Shown piece by piece: positions 8,531-17,448 of a DNA stretch of 64,000 nucleotides. The notes under the pieces were generated by a model that made no database searches, was not told the DNA's origin, and saw only the letters and a list, made by a program, of their open reading frames with translations. Made by a program: the position numbers and the translations under genes. This DNA is from Lutibacter agarilyticus (lineage in GTDB: Bacteria > Bacteroidota > Bacteroidia > Flavobacteriales > Flavobacteriaceae): NCBI RefSeq assembly GCF_900188235.1, contig NZ_FZNT01000005.1, forward strand, positions 219,868-283,867, in the 5' to 3' direction. Positions within the stretch are counted from its first letter, which is position 1. Every line of letters begins with the position of its first letter.

Positions 8531-10023
8531 TTCACTTTAAATTTTAACAATTCATTAGCAATTTTACGATCGTTAGAAAGGCGTGGCACTTTATTTTGTC
8601 CGCCAAGTTTTCCAACAGATTTCATATACCTATTAAAACCTCCTTTTTCAATTACTGTAATTTTTAAAGGTTGTAAAACTTTTCCTTTAATTAAATCGAA
8701 ATAATACGAGTTTTGTTGTTGTAAATTTTCATCTACTTTATGCGCTAAACCATCTAAATCATCAGGAACATTTTCAAACTCCACAAACCATTCGTGATAT
8801 GGCAATCCTGAAGCTGGTGTAATTTCTGGCGCTACTGTAAATTCATTAATTTGAATAGCTGTGTTGGCTGTTTCAGCATTCATAGCTCTTTCAACTTCCT
8901 TTCCAATTACGTGTTCACCAAAAGCTGAAATAAAATGCTTGATACGTCCTGTTACTACAATTCTTGGTGGATTTAGCGAAACAAACTCAATAGTATCACC
9001 AATATTATAACCCCAAAGTCCTGCATTTGTATTTAAAATAATTACATAGTTTACACCTAATTTCACATCAGCAATTGAAATTCTTGTTGGATTTTCATCA
9101 AAAAATTCTTCCGAAGGAATAAATTCATAAAAAATACCATTTTTTATTAAAAGTAACATTCCATCCTCATGCTGAGAATCTTGGTACGATATAAATCCTT
9201 CCGAAGCTGGATATAATTCAATTGCATCTACTTTTCTACCTATTAAATCTTCAAATTTATTACGGTAAGGTTCATAATTTACACCTCCATAAACAAATAG
9301 GTTAAAATTTGGAAACACTTCTCCTACACTTTTACCCGTACGGGCAACTATCCGTTCAAAATACATTTGCACCCACGATGGAATTCCTCCAATTAAGGTC
9401 ATATCTTCATTGATAGTTTCGTCAATTACTGCCTCAACCTTAGTTTCCCAATCTTCAATACAGTTGGTTTCCCAACTTGGCAATCTATTTTTGGTTAAAT
9501 ATTTTGGCACATAATGTGCAGATATACCTGAAAGTCTACCCGTTTTAATACCATTGGTATCTCCCAACTCTGGACTTCCTTGTAAAAAGATCATTTTTCC
9601 ATCTAAAAAATCAGTGTTTTGAGTTTCCTCAATATAATGTAACAACGCATTTCTAGCTGCTGAGATGTGCGTTGGCATAGACTCTTTAGTTAGCGGAATG
9701 TATTTTACTCCTGAAGTGGTACCCGAGGTTTTAGCAAAATACAATGGTTGTCCTTTCCATAAAACATCTTTTTCACCTGCAACTACTCTTTCAACATAAG
9801 GTTTTAACGCCTCATAATCACATATAGGCACTTGCTTTTTAAAATCTTCATATGTTTTTATTGCACTAAAGTTATGATCTTTCCCATAAGCAGTATTCTT
9901 AGCTTGAGAAAGTAACTTTTTCAATAATTTTTGTTGCACTTTTATAGCATTATTACTTTGCTTGTAAATGCGCTTTGTAACCTGCTTTGCAAATGGTTTT
10001 GCTAAAATTGATTTAATACTCAT
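8527..10023 (-). CDS. GH3-family acyl-adenylating protein
   Basis: A 498-residue member of the GH3 family, which in plants adenylates hormones such as auxin or jasmonate and conjugates them to amino acids. Bacterial members are common in Bacteroidetes and their substrates are unknown. The adenylate-forming P-loop-like segment KTSGTTSG is visible, as are VYGGVNYEP, ELYPASEGF and the hinge region VTGRIKHFI. It lacks an acyl-carrier domain. The stop codon of the upstream M23 gene overlaps its start by one base and its own stop overlaps the MOSC start, giving a three-gene coupled unit. Confidence 0.88.
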   Translation of the reverse strand: MSIKSILAKPFAKQVTKRIYKQSNNAIKVQQKLLKKLLSQAKNTAYGKDHNFSAIKTYEDFKKQVPICDYEALKPYVERVVAGEKDVLWKGQPLYFAKTSGTTSGVKYIPLTKESMPTHISAARNALLHYIEETQNTDFLDGKMIFLQGSPELGDTNGIKTGRLSGISAHYVPKYLTKNRLPSWETNCIEDWETKVEAVIDETINEDMTLIGGIPSWVQMYFERIVARTGKSVGEVFPNFNLFVYGGVNYEPYRNKFEDLIGRKVDAIELYPASEGFISYQDSQHEDGMLLLIKNGIFYEFIPSEEFFDENPTRISIADVKLGVNYVIILNTNAGLWGYNIGDTIEFVSLNPPRIVVTGRIKHFISAFGEHVIGKEVERAMNAETANTAIQINEFTVAPEITPASGLPYHEWFVEFENVPDDLDGLAHKVDENLQQQNSYYFDLIKGKVLQPLKITVIEKGGFNRYMKSVGKLGGQNKVPRLSNDRKIANELLKFKVK

Positions 10024-10892
10024 TATTCAAAATCAATATAATTAATTGGATTTACAGGATATCCATCATTCCACAATTCAAAATGTAAATGAGGCCCCGT
10101 ACTTAATTCTCCCGTATCTCCTGCCAAAGCAATTACTTCACCAGATTTTACCAAATCTCCTTGTTCTTTATGTAGCGATGTATTGTGTTTGTAGGTTGAA
10201 ATAAAACCGCCTGTATGTTCAACAATAATTACGTGGCCTGTTTGTGCTGTCCATGCTGCAAAAATAATGGTACCATCTGCTACAGATTTTACTGGAGTGT
10301 TCATTTCAACAGCAATATCTACTGCAAAATGTTTGGTTTTCGGATCATATCCATCGGTTAAAGTACCTGTAACTGGAGCGAAAAATACGATACCTGCATC
10401 CTTAGTTGCTTCATTAAAAATACTATATCTGTCTTCACTTTCAATATCTAACCTAAATTCTAAATCGGCTTCAGAAGGTTCTAAATTCACAGAATCTTTA
10501 TCATATTGTACGCTTTGCAGTATAGAATCTCTATCAAATTGTACTTCAGTAATTTTACCTGTAAGCAATTCTTTTACATTATCTATATATAAATTATTCA
10601 CCTTTAAAACTTGCTGTAAAGAATCAACTTTGTACACTAGTTGCGTAGCTTCTTTTTTTAATTTGGTTGAAGAGTAACCTGGAATATATTCTTTTAAAGG
10701 GGTAAATGCTATTAAAAAAATAGTGCCTGTAATTAATAAAATAGAAAAAATTCCTCCAAAAATAAACACATTTAATCGAGTCAGTCTAAACGTTAACCTT
10801 TCTTCAAAGGTGTTTTCATTAATAATTACCATACGGTATTTATTAACTAATTTTTGCCTAATTTTCCCTTTTTCTTTTGAATCTTTTGCCAT
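10023..10892 (-). CDS. Membrane-anchored M23 (LytM) peptidase
   Basis: A 289-residue protein: short basic N-terminus, one transmembrane helix at about 35-57 (VFIFGGIFSILLITGTIFLI), a coiled-coil stalk and a C-terminal LytM domain. Metal ligands of M23 peptidases are present: HFAVD and GPHLHFE (His268, His270). It probably cleaves peptidoglycan crosslinks or acts as a cell-wall scaffold in the periplasm. The frame is open to a TTG at 10916, but the ATG at 10892 (MAKDSKEKGK) is preferred because a TAnnTTTG promoter element at 10906-10913 lies between. It heads the M23-GH3-MOSC unit. Confidence 0.88.
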   Translation of the reverse strand: MAKDSKEKGKIRQKLVNKYRMVIINENTFEERLTFRLTRLNVFIFGGIFSILLITGTIFLIAFTPLKEYIPGYSSTKLKKEATQLVYKVDSLQQVLKVNNLYIDNVKELLTGKITEVQFDRDSILQSVQYDKDSVNLEPSEADLEFRLDIESEDRYSIFNEATKDAGIVFFAPVTGTLTDGYDPKTKHFAVDIAVEMNTPVKSVADGTIIFAAWTAQTGHVIIVEHTGGFISTYKHNTSLHKEQGDLVKSGEVIALAGDTGELSTGPHLHFELWNDGYPVNPINYIDFE

Positions 10893-10905
10893 ACTTTGAA
10901 TAGAA

Positions 10906-10913
10906 CAAATATA
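10906..10913 (-). promoter_or_regulatory. Putative -7 element before the M23 gene
   Basis: TATATTTG on the minus strand matches the Bacteroidetes -7 consensus TAnnTTTG. No good -33 element is visible at the normal spacing. It would give a very short leader to the ATG at 10892. Confidence 0.35.
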
Positions 10914-10976
10914 CAACGAAAATTTGTTTCGTTAATTTGATTTGAGGTGCTAATAAGTGTTAAAACTAAGCTAAAT

Positions 10977-11558
10977 TTACTGCTTGTAAAAATTCATTTC
11001 GTCTATATATTTCCAAACATTTGGAGTTAACATTGCCCTTATATCGTAATTTTCTTTAATAGATTTACGAATAAAAGTTGAAGATATTTCTACAATTGGT
11101 GCGCTTACTTGATGAATTTTTGGATGGTTTAAAAGTTCGTTTTCTGTCACCCCTTCTGAAATTCTCGGATATACATATACTTCATAATTTTGAAGTATGG
11201 TTTCGTAGTTTTTCCATTTATGAAGACCTTTTAAATTATCTTCTCCCATAATTAAACAAAATTGATGGTTTGGATATTTTTCTTCCAAATGAATTAATGA
11301 ATTTACCGTATAATTTGGCTGTGGAAGCTTAAATTCAATGTCTGAAGTTTTTAATTTCGGGTAGTCTTCAACTGCTATATTGGCTATTGCCAAACGATGA
11401 TGATTGTCTAGCAACGAGTTTTTTTTCTTGAACGGACTTAGCGGAGTTATCACAAACCAAACTTCCTCTAAATCTGAAAATTCAACCATATAATTGGCAA
11501 TTATTAAATGCCCAACATGTATGGGATTAAAAGTTCCAAAAAACAGTCCTACCTTCAT
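10977..11558 (-). CDS. nadD: Nicotinate-nucleotide adenylyltransferase
   Basis: Joins nicotinate mononucleotide and ATP to make deamido-NAD in NAD biosynthesis. The 193-residue protein has the nucleotidyltransferase signature GTFNPIHVGH at residues 8-17 and the C-terminal ISSTFIR phosphate-binding motif. Length is typical. It starts at ATG 11558, directly abutting the gmk stop codon with no spacer, so it is the third gene of the yicC-gmk-nadD operon. Confidence 0.95.
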   Translation of the reverse strand: MKVGLFFGTFNPIHVGHLIIANYMVEFSDLEEVWFVITPLSPFKKKNSLLDNHHRLAIANIAVEDYPKLKTSDIEFKLPQPNYTVNSLIHLEEKYPNHQFCLIMGEDNLKGLHKWKNYETILQNYEVYVYPRISEGVTENELLNHPKIHQVSAPIVEISSTFIRKSIKENYDIRAMLTPNVWKYIDEMNFYKQ

Positions 11559-12131
11559 TTAGTTGATGAAATTTTGAACTAAGTTAATTGCTTCTTCTTT
11601 TGCCGTATCTAGATTATCATTCACTAAAATAACATCAAACTCTTTAGCAAATTTCAATTCTTTTTCAGCTTTTAAAATACGTTCATTAATTTTTTCTTCG
11701 CTGTCTGTATTTCTACCCCTAAGCCTGCGCTCCATTTCTTCAATAGAGGGTGGTTGCACAAAAATTGCCAATGTTTGTGCTGGAAATTTTTGCTTTATAT
11801 TTAAACCTCCTACAACATCAATATCAAAAATTACGTGTTTTCCTAAACTCCAAATACGCTCTACTTCCTTTTTCAAAGTTCCATAATAATTATTGGTATA
11901 TACTTCTTCATACTCAATAAAATCATCATTATTAATATGTTGTTGAAACGCTTCCGAAGAAATAAAATAATAATCTTTTCCGTGAATTTCAGCACCTCTT
12001 GAAGCTCTAGAAGTTGCAGAAATTGAAAAATCTAAATTTAATTGAGGCTGCTTTAATAAATGATGTACAATGGTAGTTTTGCCTGATCCTGAAGGAGCTG
12101 AAAAAACAATAAGTTTTCCTTCTTTATTCAC
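11559..12131 (-). CDS. gmk: Guanylate kinase
   Basis: ATP-dependent phosphorylation of GMP to GDP. The 190-residue protein has the P-loop SAPSGSGKTT at residues 11-20, the GMP-binding SRASRGAEIHGKDYYF segment and a lid with RLRGRNTDSEE. The start codon is GTG at 12131, two bases after the yicC stop; the family N-terminus begins here and no in-frame ATG precedes it. The gmk-yicC association is common in bacteria. Confidence 0.96.
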   Translation of the reverse strand: MNKEGKLIVFSAPSGSGKTTIVHHLLKQPQLNLDFSISATSRASRGAEIHGKDYYFISSEAFQQHINNDDFIEYEEVYTNNYYGTLKKEVERIWSLGKHVIFDIDVVGGLNIKQKFPAQTLAIFVQPPSIEEMERRLRGRNTDSEEKINERILKAEKELKFAKEFDVILVNDNLDTAKEEAINLVQNFIN

Positions 12132-12133
12132 AA

Positions 12134-12991
12134 TTATAGTACGTTTAGGTTTTGTTCTTTAATTTTCTCTAGTTCATCCTTCATTTGAACCACTAATTTT
12201 TGCATTTCAACAAAATTAGATTTTGATCCAATGGTGTTAATTTCACGTCCCATTTCTTGGGTAATAAATCCTAATTTTTTACCATTGGAATCGTTTGATT
12301 CTAATGTTTTCTTAAAATACTCTAAATGATTTTTTAAACGCACCTTTTCCTCCGTAATATCGAGCTTTTCAATATAATAAATCAGCTCTTGTTCAAACCT
12401 ATTTTGATCCACTTTTACGGCTAACTCATCAATGCCTTTTTTCAATTTTTCCTTCACCTGTTCCATACGCTGAGGATCCATCTCAACAATACTGGCTAAC
12501 AAGGTTTCAATGTTTGAAATTCGAACAATAAAATCGTTATACAACGCTCTTCCTTCATCTGTACGATAGTTATTGATTTCAACAATTGTTTCGTTTATTC
12601 CAGTTGTAATTTGAGCCCATTCTTGCTCATCTAATTCTTCTCTCTCTGTTTTTAAAGCATCAGGTAAACGAACCGCCATTTTTAACAATTCAACTTCATT
12701 AGAATCAATAATATTTCTAAGTTGATTCATATATTCTTTCACAGCATTTTCATTTACTTTAGACGAAGTTTCACCTCCATTATTTTCAATATAAATAGAA
12801 AAATCAATTTTACCCCTTACCAATGCCGAAGCTAAATTTTTACGAATATTCAATTCTTTTTCTCGGTAATAGGAAGGAATTCGAACATTTAAATCTAAAT
12901 TTTTACTGTTTAACGATTTTAATTCAATCGTAATTTTTTTAGTAGGAAGTTGTAATACGGTTTTTCCGTATCCGGTCATTGATTGTATCAT
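12134..12991 (-). CDS. YicC-family endoribonuclease-like protein
   Basis: A 285-residue homologue of E. coli YicC (287 residues), a toroidal endoribonuclease implicated in RNA turnover. The N-terminus MIQSMTGYGK is the family signature. The C-terminal domain with RLKNHLEYF and GKKLGFITQEMGREINTIGSK is also diagnostic. It is the first gene of the minus-strand operon with gmk and nadD, and starts at ATG 12991. Activity is inferred from the family only. Confidence 0.92.
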   Translation of the reverse strand: MIQSMTGYGKTVLQLPTKKITIELKSLNSKNLDLNVRIPSYYREKELNIRKNLASALVRGKIDFSIYIENNGGETSSKVNENAVKEYMNQLRNIIDSNEVELLKMAVRLPDALKTEREELDEQEWAQITTGINETIVEINNYRTDEGRALYNDFIVRISNIETLLASIVEMDPQRMEQVKEKLKKGIDELAVKVDQNRFEQELIYYIEKLDITEEKVRLKNHLEYFKKTLESNDSNGKKLGFITQEMGREINTIGSKSNFVEMQKLVVQMKDELEKIKEQNLNVL

Positions 12992-13323
12992 CTATATTCA
13001 ATATTTTGGCAAATTTAATCATTTTAAAATAAGCGAACTATTTTCTAAAACTGTAATTTCCTCTGCAGCTGTTATCACTAAAAAATAATGCTTAAAAATC
13101 TCATTCTGAACTTATTTTAGCTCCTCATCATAAAGATTACCAATTACTATAAGTACCTATATTTCGACTTTGCTCAACAACCATCTAGAGAGGAATTGAG
13201 AGGTTATTCCCCTTTTTCATGCCGATCTGAGTTGAGTTACATTGAACTTCCTAATAAATTTGGTGCTATTTTCTATTAAAAGAATCATTTTAAAGTTCTA
13301 TTTTTGCATAAAATCAAATCGGT
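12992..13323. other. Intergenic region with decayed repeat mosaic and upp promoter
   Basis: This 332-base spacer separates divergent yicC and upp and holds no gene. Bases about 13098-13130 (TCATTCTGAACTTATTTTAG) and 13161-13180 (ATTTCGACTTTGCTCAACAA), with a stretch near 13222-13250, look like degraded copies of flavobacterial intergenic repeats. TATTTTTG at 13299-13306 fits the TAnnTTTG -7 element and lies 17 bases before the upp start. Confidence 0.5.
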
Positions 13324-13974
13324 ATGACCATCAATATTTTAGATTCCAAAAACTCTATTTTAAATAAATTTATTGCTGAAATAAGAAGTGAAACAATTCA
13401 AAAAGACATGATGCGTTTTAGAAGAAATATTGAACGTATTGGCGAAATAATTGCTTATGAACTAAGCCAAAAACTGGCTTACAGCAGTGAAGCTGTTAAA
13501 ACACCTTTAGGAACTAAAATAATTCCGTTACCTAAAAAAGATGTTGTACTTTGTTCAATTTTAAGAGCTGGTTTACCTTTACACACAGGCTTACTTAATT
13601 ATTTTGACGATGCTGAAAATGCTTTTATTTCGGCCTATAGAAAACACACTTCTGAAACTGAATTTGAAATTATTGTTGAGTATTTTGCCTCACCTAGTTT
13701 AGATGATAAAACCCTTATTTTAGCTGATCCTATGCTAGCTACCGGACAAAGTTTGGTGAGTGTTTATGAAGGTTTAAAAAAACACGGTACACCAAAAGAA
13801 ATTCATTTGGCTTGTGTGATTGGTTCAAAAGAAGGCATTGAATATATTCAAAAACATTTCCCTGAAAACACCACGCTTTGGATTGCAACGGTTGATGCCA
13901 CACTTAACAACAAAGGTTATATTGTACCTGGTTTAGGAGATGCTGGTGATTTATGCTTTGGCAGCAAACTATAA
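13324..13974 (+). CDS. upp: Uracil phosphoribosyltransferase
   Basis: Salvages uracil with PRPP to give UMP. The 216-residue protein contains the PRPP-binding loop LILADPMLATGQSL (about 136-149) and a C-terminal GDAGDLCFG uracil-binding segment, both diagnostic. The ATG start at 13324 lies shortly after a TATTTTTG promoter element. Its last six bases overlap the 3' end of the convergent DUF6427 gene; no terminator fits between them. Confidence 0.95.
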   Translation: MTINILDSKNSILNKFIAEIRSETIQKDMMRFRRNIERIGEIIAYELSQKLAYSSEAVKTPLGTKIIPLPKKDVVLCSILRAGLPLHTGLLNYFDDAENAFISAYRKHTSETEFEIIVEYFASPSLDDKTLILADPMLATGQSLVSVYEGLKKHGTPKEIHLACVIGSKEGIEYIQKHFPENTTLWIATVDATLNNKGYIVPGLGDAGDLCFGSKL

Positions 13975-14892
13975 GAAATATACACTTATTGAAATCAGTA
14001 AAAATAAATACAAAATTAAATTTTTAAAATTTTCAGAAGTACTAACTCTTAAAAAGTTGGTTACCACAACACTTACTGGAAATACCATAAACAACATTTC
14101 CGAACCATCTTTTTTTGGGGAAAATGCAATTATAATTGCTGAAATAATAAGATGATTTAATACTACGCGCCAAGCTCGCCTTACATTAATACCACTTACC
14201 GATACTTTTGGTGTTAAAACTAAAATAGACCAAATTACTGTAGCCAATGTAACTGCAATTGGTATTAATAATCTAAAATCGTTGTAATTGTAATATTTAA
14301 AATTAGACCTAAAAAGCCAACAATTATAAAACTGCTCTAAATTATCAAAATAAAAACAATAGGTAAAATAGATAAAAATTGGTGTAGCTAAACCTATAAG
14401 GGGAATTATAAAATTTTTAATTGTAATTCTGTGGTAAATTATAAGTGTAACATAAATAAGTACTACATATAAAATACTCCAACAATAAACCAACGCAGCT
14501 ACTCCAAACCAAAAACTAGCATCGTATAATTTCAATTTTGTTTTTAACCCTGACTTTAAGCTATAAATTTTTCGAAAACCTAACAGCAATAAAATAGTTG
14601 AAATAATAATATCATTTGCAAACATGGCCTCATAAAATGTCCCTAACAAAACGGCCATTAATAGTATTGCATAAGAATTATTCTGAGTGAGGGTGTTTTT
14701 TCTAATTATGAAACTTGCAATTAATAAAAAAGCAACAAACAATAAGAAAACCCCTATTTTATGTAACAACCAAAAAAAAGAAAATACTTCAAATTTAAAC
14801 TGAAACAATGCCACAATGTAGTATAAAAACAGCATTAAGGAAACAATAAAAAAGACTACTGGTTTAGTTTTATTAAAAAAATTGGCTATCAT
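13969..14892 (-). CDS. Multi-pass membrane protein, DUF6427-like
   Basis: A 307-residue integral membrane protein with about eight to ten hydrophobic helices and no soluble domain or catalytic motif. From memory it matches the flavobacterial DUF6427 family, which is commonly found beside upp and the small DUF6341 protein, as here. It is convergent with upp (6-base overlap) and divergent from the gene at 14933, with only 40 bases between the two starts. Function unknown. Confidence 0.7.
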   Translation of the reverse strand: MIANFFNKTKPVVFFIVSLMLFLYYIVALFQFKFEVFSFFWLLHKIGVFLLFVAFLLIASFIIRKNTLTQNNSYAILLMAVLLGTFYEAMFANDIIISTILLLLGFRKIYSLKSGLKTKLKLYDASFWFGVAALVYCWSILYVVLIYVTLIIYHRITIKNFIIPLIGLATPIFIYFTYCFYFDNLEQFYNCWLFRSNFKYYNYNDFRLLIPIAVTLATVIWSILVLTPKVSVSGINVRRAWRVVLNHLIISAIIIAFSPKKDGSEMLFMVFPVSVVVTNFLRVSTSENFKNLILYLFLLISISVYFL

Positions 14893-14932
14893 TACTATAT
14901 TTTATACTTTTGCCTGTAAATATAATTAAGAT

Positions 14933-15130
14933 ATGATTGCAAACAATATTTTTAAAGTTATAGGTGACTTTTTTACGAATGTTTTATTCGCTCCTTTTAA
15001 CAGTATTAGATTTATGGACAACTGGTGGTTGCAAAGCACAGTTAGTTGGATATTTATTTTAATTACCTTTATTGCATTTTTCTATTGGCTAGGTGAGCTT
15101 AGAAAATACAAAAGAGCAGGAAACGAATAG
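14933..15130 (+). CDS. Small membrane protein, DUF6341-like
   Basis: A 65-residue protein with one clear transmembrane helix (about 33-53, TVSWIFILITFIAFFYWLG) and a preceding amphipathic segment. It ends in a basic tail. Its position between the DUF6427-like gene and trmB matches the DUF6341 family of Flavobacteriaceae as I remember it. Together with its divergent neighbour it may form a membrane complex, which is inference from conserved adjacency. Function unknown. Confidence 0.65.
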   Translation: MIANNIFKVIGDFFTNVLFAPFNSIRFMDNWWLQSTVSWIFILITFIAFFYWLGELRKYKRAGNE

Positions 15131-15175
15131 TTTCAAATTCAATTTACATGTTCCTTTTTTAACACACTACTAACT

Positions 15176-15847
15176 GTGGGAAGCAAAAACAAACTCAAAA
15201 GATTTCGTGAAAACGATACATTTTCTAATGTAATTCAACCTGAACGAAAAGAAGTATTAGATGGCTTTCCCTTAAAAGGAAATTGGCATACACATTTTAA
15301 CAATAACAATCCAATAGTTTTAGAATTAGGCTGCGGAAAAGGTGAATATACCATTGCCTTGGCTCGTAAAAATCCCGATATCAACTATATTGGAATCGAT
15401 TTAAAAGGAGCTCGTTTTTGGCGTGGTGCTAAAACGGCTTTGGAAGAAAACTTAACCAATGTAGCTTTTATTAGAACTCAAATTGAATTAATTGATTTAT
15501 TGTTTGCTGAAAATGAAGTAGATGAAATTTGGATTACATTCCCAGATCCTCAAATAAAATACACCCGTACAAAACATAGATTGACAAACGCTGAGTTTTT
15601 AAAAAAATACAACACAGTTTTAAAACCTGAAGGTATTGTAAATTTAAAAACCGACAGTGAATTTATGCACGGTTACACTTTAGGATTATTACACGGCGCC
15701 GGACACGAAGTTTTATATGCGCATCATGACATATACAAAAACGCACATTCTCCTGAGGAAGTAACTTCAACTCAAACTTTTTACGAAAGCCAATATTTAG
15801 AAACAGGCAAACCTATTACTTACATAAAATTCAAAATTCGTTATTAA
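15176..15847 (+). CDS. trmB: tRNA (guanine-N7)-methyltransferase
   Basis: Methylates G46 of tRNA to m7G using AdoMet. The 223-residue protein has the AdoMet motif VLELGCGKGEYT (about 48-59) and the TrmB signature ITFPDPQIKYTRTKHRLTN (about 121-139). The start is GTG at 15176, giving the usual flavobacterial N-terminus MGSKNKLKRF. No in-frame ATG lies upstream. It is followed after 16 bases by the alkyltransferase-like gene. Confidence 0.94.
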   Translation: MGSKNKLKRFRENDTFSNVIQPERKEVLDGFPLKGNWHTHFNNNNPIVLELGCGKGEYTIALARKNPDINYIGIDLKGARFWRGAKTALEENLTNVAFIRTQIELIDLLFAENEVDEIWITFPDPQIKYTRTKHRLTNAEFLKKYNTVLKPEGIVNLKTDSEFMHGYTLGLLHGAGHEVLYAHHDIYKNAHSPEEVTSTQTFYESQYLETGKPITYIKFKIRY

Positions 15848-15863
15848 TTGTTATTTTTAATGA

Positions 15864-16199
15864 ATGAAGTCTAACGACAACTTTTTTGAAAAAGTTTACG
15901 AAGTTGCAAAGTTAATTCCGTACGGAAGAGTTACAAGCTACGGAGCAATTGCCAAATATTTGGGTGCAGCACGCTCAGCACGAATGGTTGGCTGGGCTAT
16001 GAATGCTTCACACAACAACAATGAAATTCCCGCCCACAGAGTGGTAAACCGAATTGGTTTATTAACTGGAAAACAACATTTTGACGGCACCAATTTAATG
16101 CAACAATTACTTGAAAATGAAGGAATTATTGTTATCGAAAATCAAATTCAAGATTTTAAAACCATTTTTTGGGATCCTGTAATTGAGCTCGAATTGTAA
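15864..16199 (+). CDS. Alkyltransferase-like (ATL) DNA lesion-binding protein
   Basis: A 111-residue homologue of the C-terminal domain of O6-alkylguanine-DNA alkyltransferase. The helix-turn-helix segments PYGRVTSYGAIA and ARMVGWAMN are present. The active-site PCHR is replaced by PAHR (residues 56-59), so the alkyl-accepting cysteine is Ala57. Such ATL proteins bind O6-alkylguanine without repairing it and recruit nucleotide excision repair. E. coli Atl has Trp at this place. The gene follows trmB closely and may be co-transcribed. Lack of methyltransferase activity is a firm prediction; the repair role is from the family. Confidence 0.88.
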   Translation: MKSNDNFFEKVYEVAKLIPYGRVTSYGAIAKYLGAARSARMVGWAMNASHNNNEIPAHRVVNRIGLLTGKQHFDGTNLMQQLLENEGIIVIENQIQDFKTIFWDPVIELEL

Positions 16200-16248
16200 C
16201 AAAAATTTTCTCTGTAACCTTAAATACATTTCTTTTTAAACTAACCTA

Positions 16249-16279
16249 TTTTTAAATCCGTTTGAACTGTGTATATTTG
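16249..16279 (+). promoter_or_regulatory. Putative promoter of the Mrp gene
   Basis: TATATTTG (16272-16279) matches the -7 element TAnnTTTG, with TTTT 19 bases upstream at the -33 position. It lies 28 bases before the ATG at 16308. Confidence 0.5.
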
Positions 16280-16307
16280 TTGTTTAGAATGATTTTATAT
16301 AAACAAG

Positions 16308-17429
16308 ATGGCATATTCAAAAACAGATATCACAAAAGCACTTGAAACCATTACTGCACCTGGAGAAGGTAAAAGTTTAGTTGAAAGTGAAGCAATAAAA
16401 AATATTGTAACTTTTGAAAAGGAAATAATTGTTGACGTAACAATTGCAAACCCTTCATTACAAGCAAAAAAGAAAGTTGAAGTTGAAATTATGAAAGCAA
16501 TTCACCAACACGTGGATCAAAAAGCCGACGTAAAAGTAAATGTTACTTCTGAAACTAAAAACGAACCTTTTAAACCTGAAAAACCAAAAGTTCCAGGTAT
16601 TAAAAATATTATTGCAATTGCATCGGGTAAAGGTGGTGTAGGAAAATCTACTATTACTTCAAACATGGCAATTTCATTACAAAAAATGGGATTCAAAGTC
16701 GGGATTTTAGATGCTGATGTTTACGGCCCATCAACACATTTAATGTTTGATGTTGCAAATGCAAGACCTTTATCAATAGAAATTGATGGGCGCTCAAAAA
16801 TGCAACCCGTTGAAAGTTATGGTGTAAAAATATTGTCGTTAGGTTTCTTTACAGACGCCAACCAAGCAGTAATTTGGCGAGGTGCTATGGCTTCAAAAGC
16901 ATTAAATCAAATGATTTTTGATGCACATTGGGGCGAATTAGATTTCTTATTAATTGATTTACCTCCAGGAACTGGTGATATTCATTTATCAATTGTACAA
17001 GCGGTGCCAATTACCGGGGCTGTAATTGTTAGTACACCTCAAAACATTGCATTGGCTGATGCTAAAAAAGGTGTTGCTATGTTTCAACAAGAAAACATCA
17101 ATGTGCCTGTTTTAGGAATTGTTGAAAATATGAGCTATTTTACTCCTGCTGAACTTCCTGACAATAAATATTATATTTTTGGGAAAGATGGCGCTAAAAA
17201 TTTAGCTGAAGATATTGATACCGCATTTTTAGGCGAAGTACCATTGGTACAAAGCATAAGAGAAGCTGGTGACGTTGGGCATCCTGTTGCTTTGCAAGAA
17301 AACACTCCTTTAGAAAATGCATTTGCTGAAATAACAAAAAATACGTTATCAGAATTAGTTAAAAGAAATGATGATTTACCTCCAACTGAAGTTGTTAGAA
17401 TTACAACTATGAGTGGATGTAGCTCCTAA
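16308..17429 (+). CDS. Mrp/ApbC-type Fe-S carrier ATPase
   Basis: A 373-residue protein with an N-terminal DUF59/MIP18 domain (about 1-85) and a P-loop ATPase domain beginning at GKGGVGKST (107-114). Mrp proteins carry or transfer iron-sulphur clusters. The CxxC pair that most Mrp/Nbp35 proteins use to hold the cluster is absent from the region after ENMSYF, which reads TPAELPDNKYY. The only cysteine near the end is in GCSS. This variant may hold the cluster differently. It is followed by a NifU-like gene, supporting a role in Fe-S assembly. Confidence 0.9.
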   Translation: MAYSKTDITKALETITAPGEGKSLVESEAIKNIVTFEKEIIVDVTIANPSLQAKKKVEVEIMKAIHQHVDQKADVKVNVTSETKNEPFKPEKPKVPGIKNIIAIASGKGGVGKSTITSNMAISLQKMGFKVGILDADVYGPSTHLMFDVANARPLSIEIDGRSKMQPVESYGVKILSLGFFTDANQAVIWRGAMASKALNQMIFDAHWGELDFLLIDLPPGTGDIHLSIVQAVPITGAVIVSTPQNIALADAKKGVAMFQQENINVPVLGIVENMSYFTPAELPDNKYYIFGKDGAKNLAEDIDTAFLGEVPLVQSIREAGDVGHPVALQENTPLENAFAEITKNTLSELVKRNDDLPPTEVVRITTMSGCSS

Positions 17430-17448
17430 TTATAATATATACATATAT

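Noticed and set aside
13940..14155. Plus-strand frame spanning the upp/DUF6427 junction
   Set aside because: Overlaps the ends of two well-supported genes; no recognisable protein.
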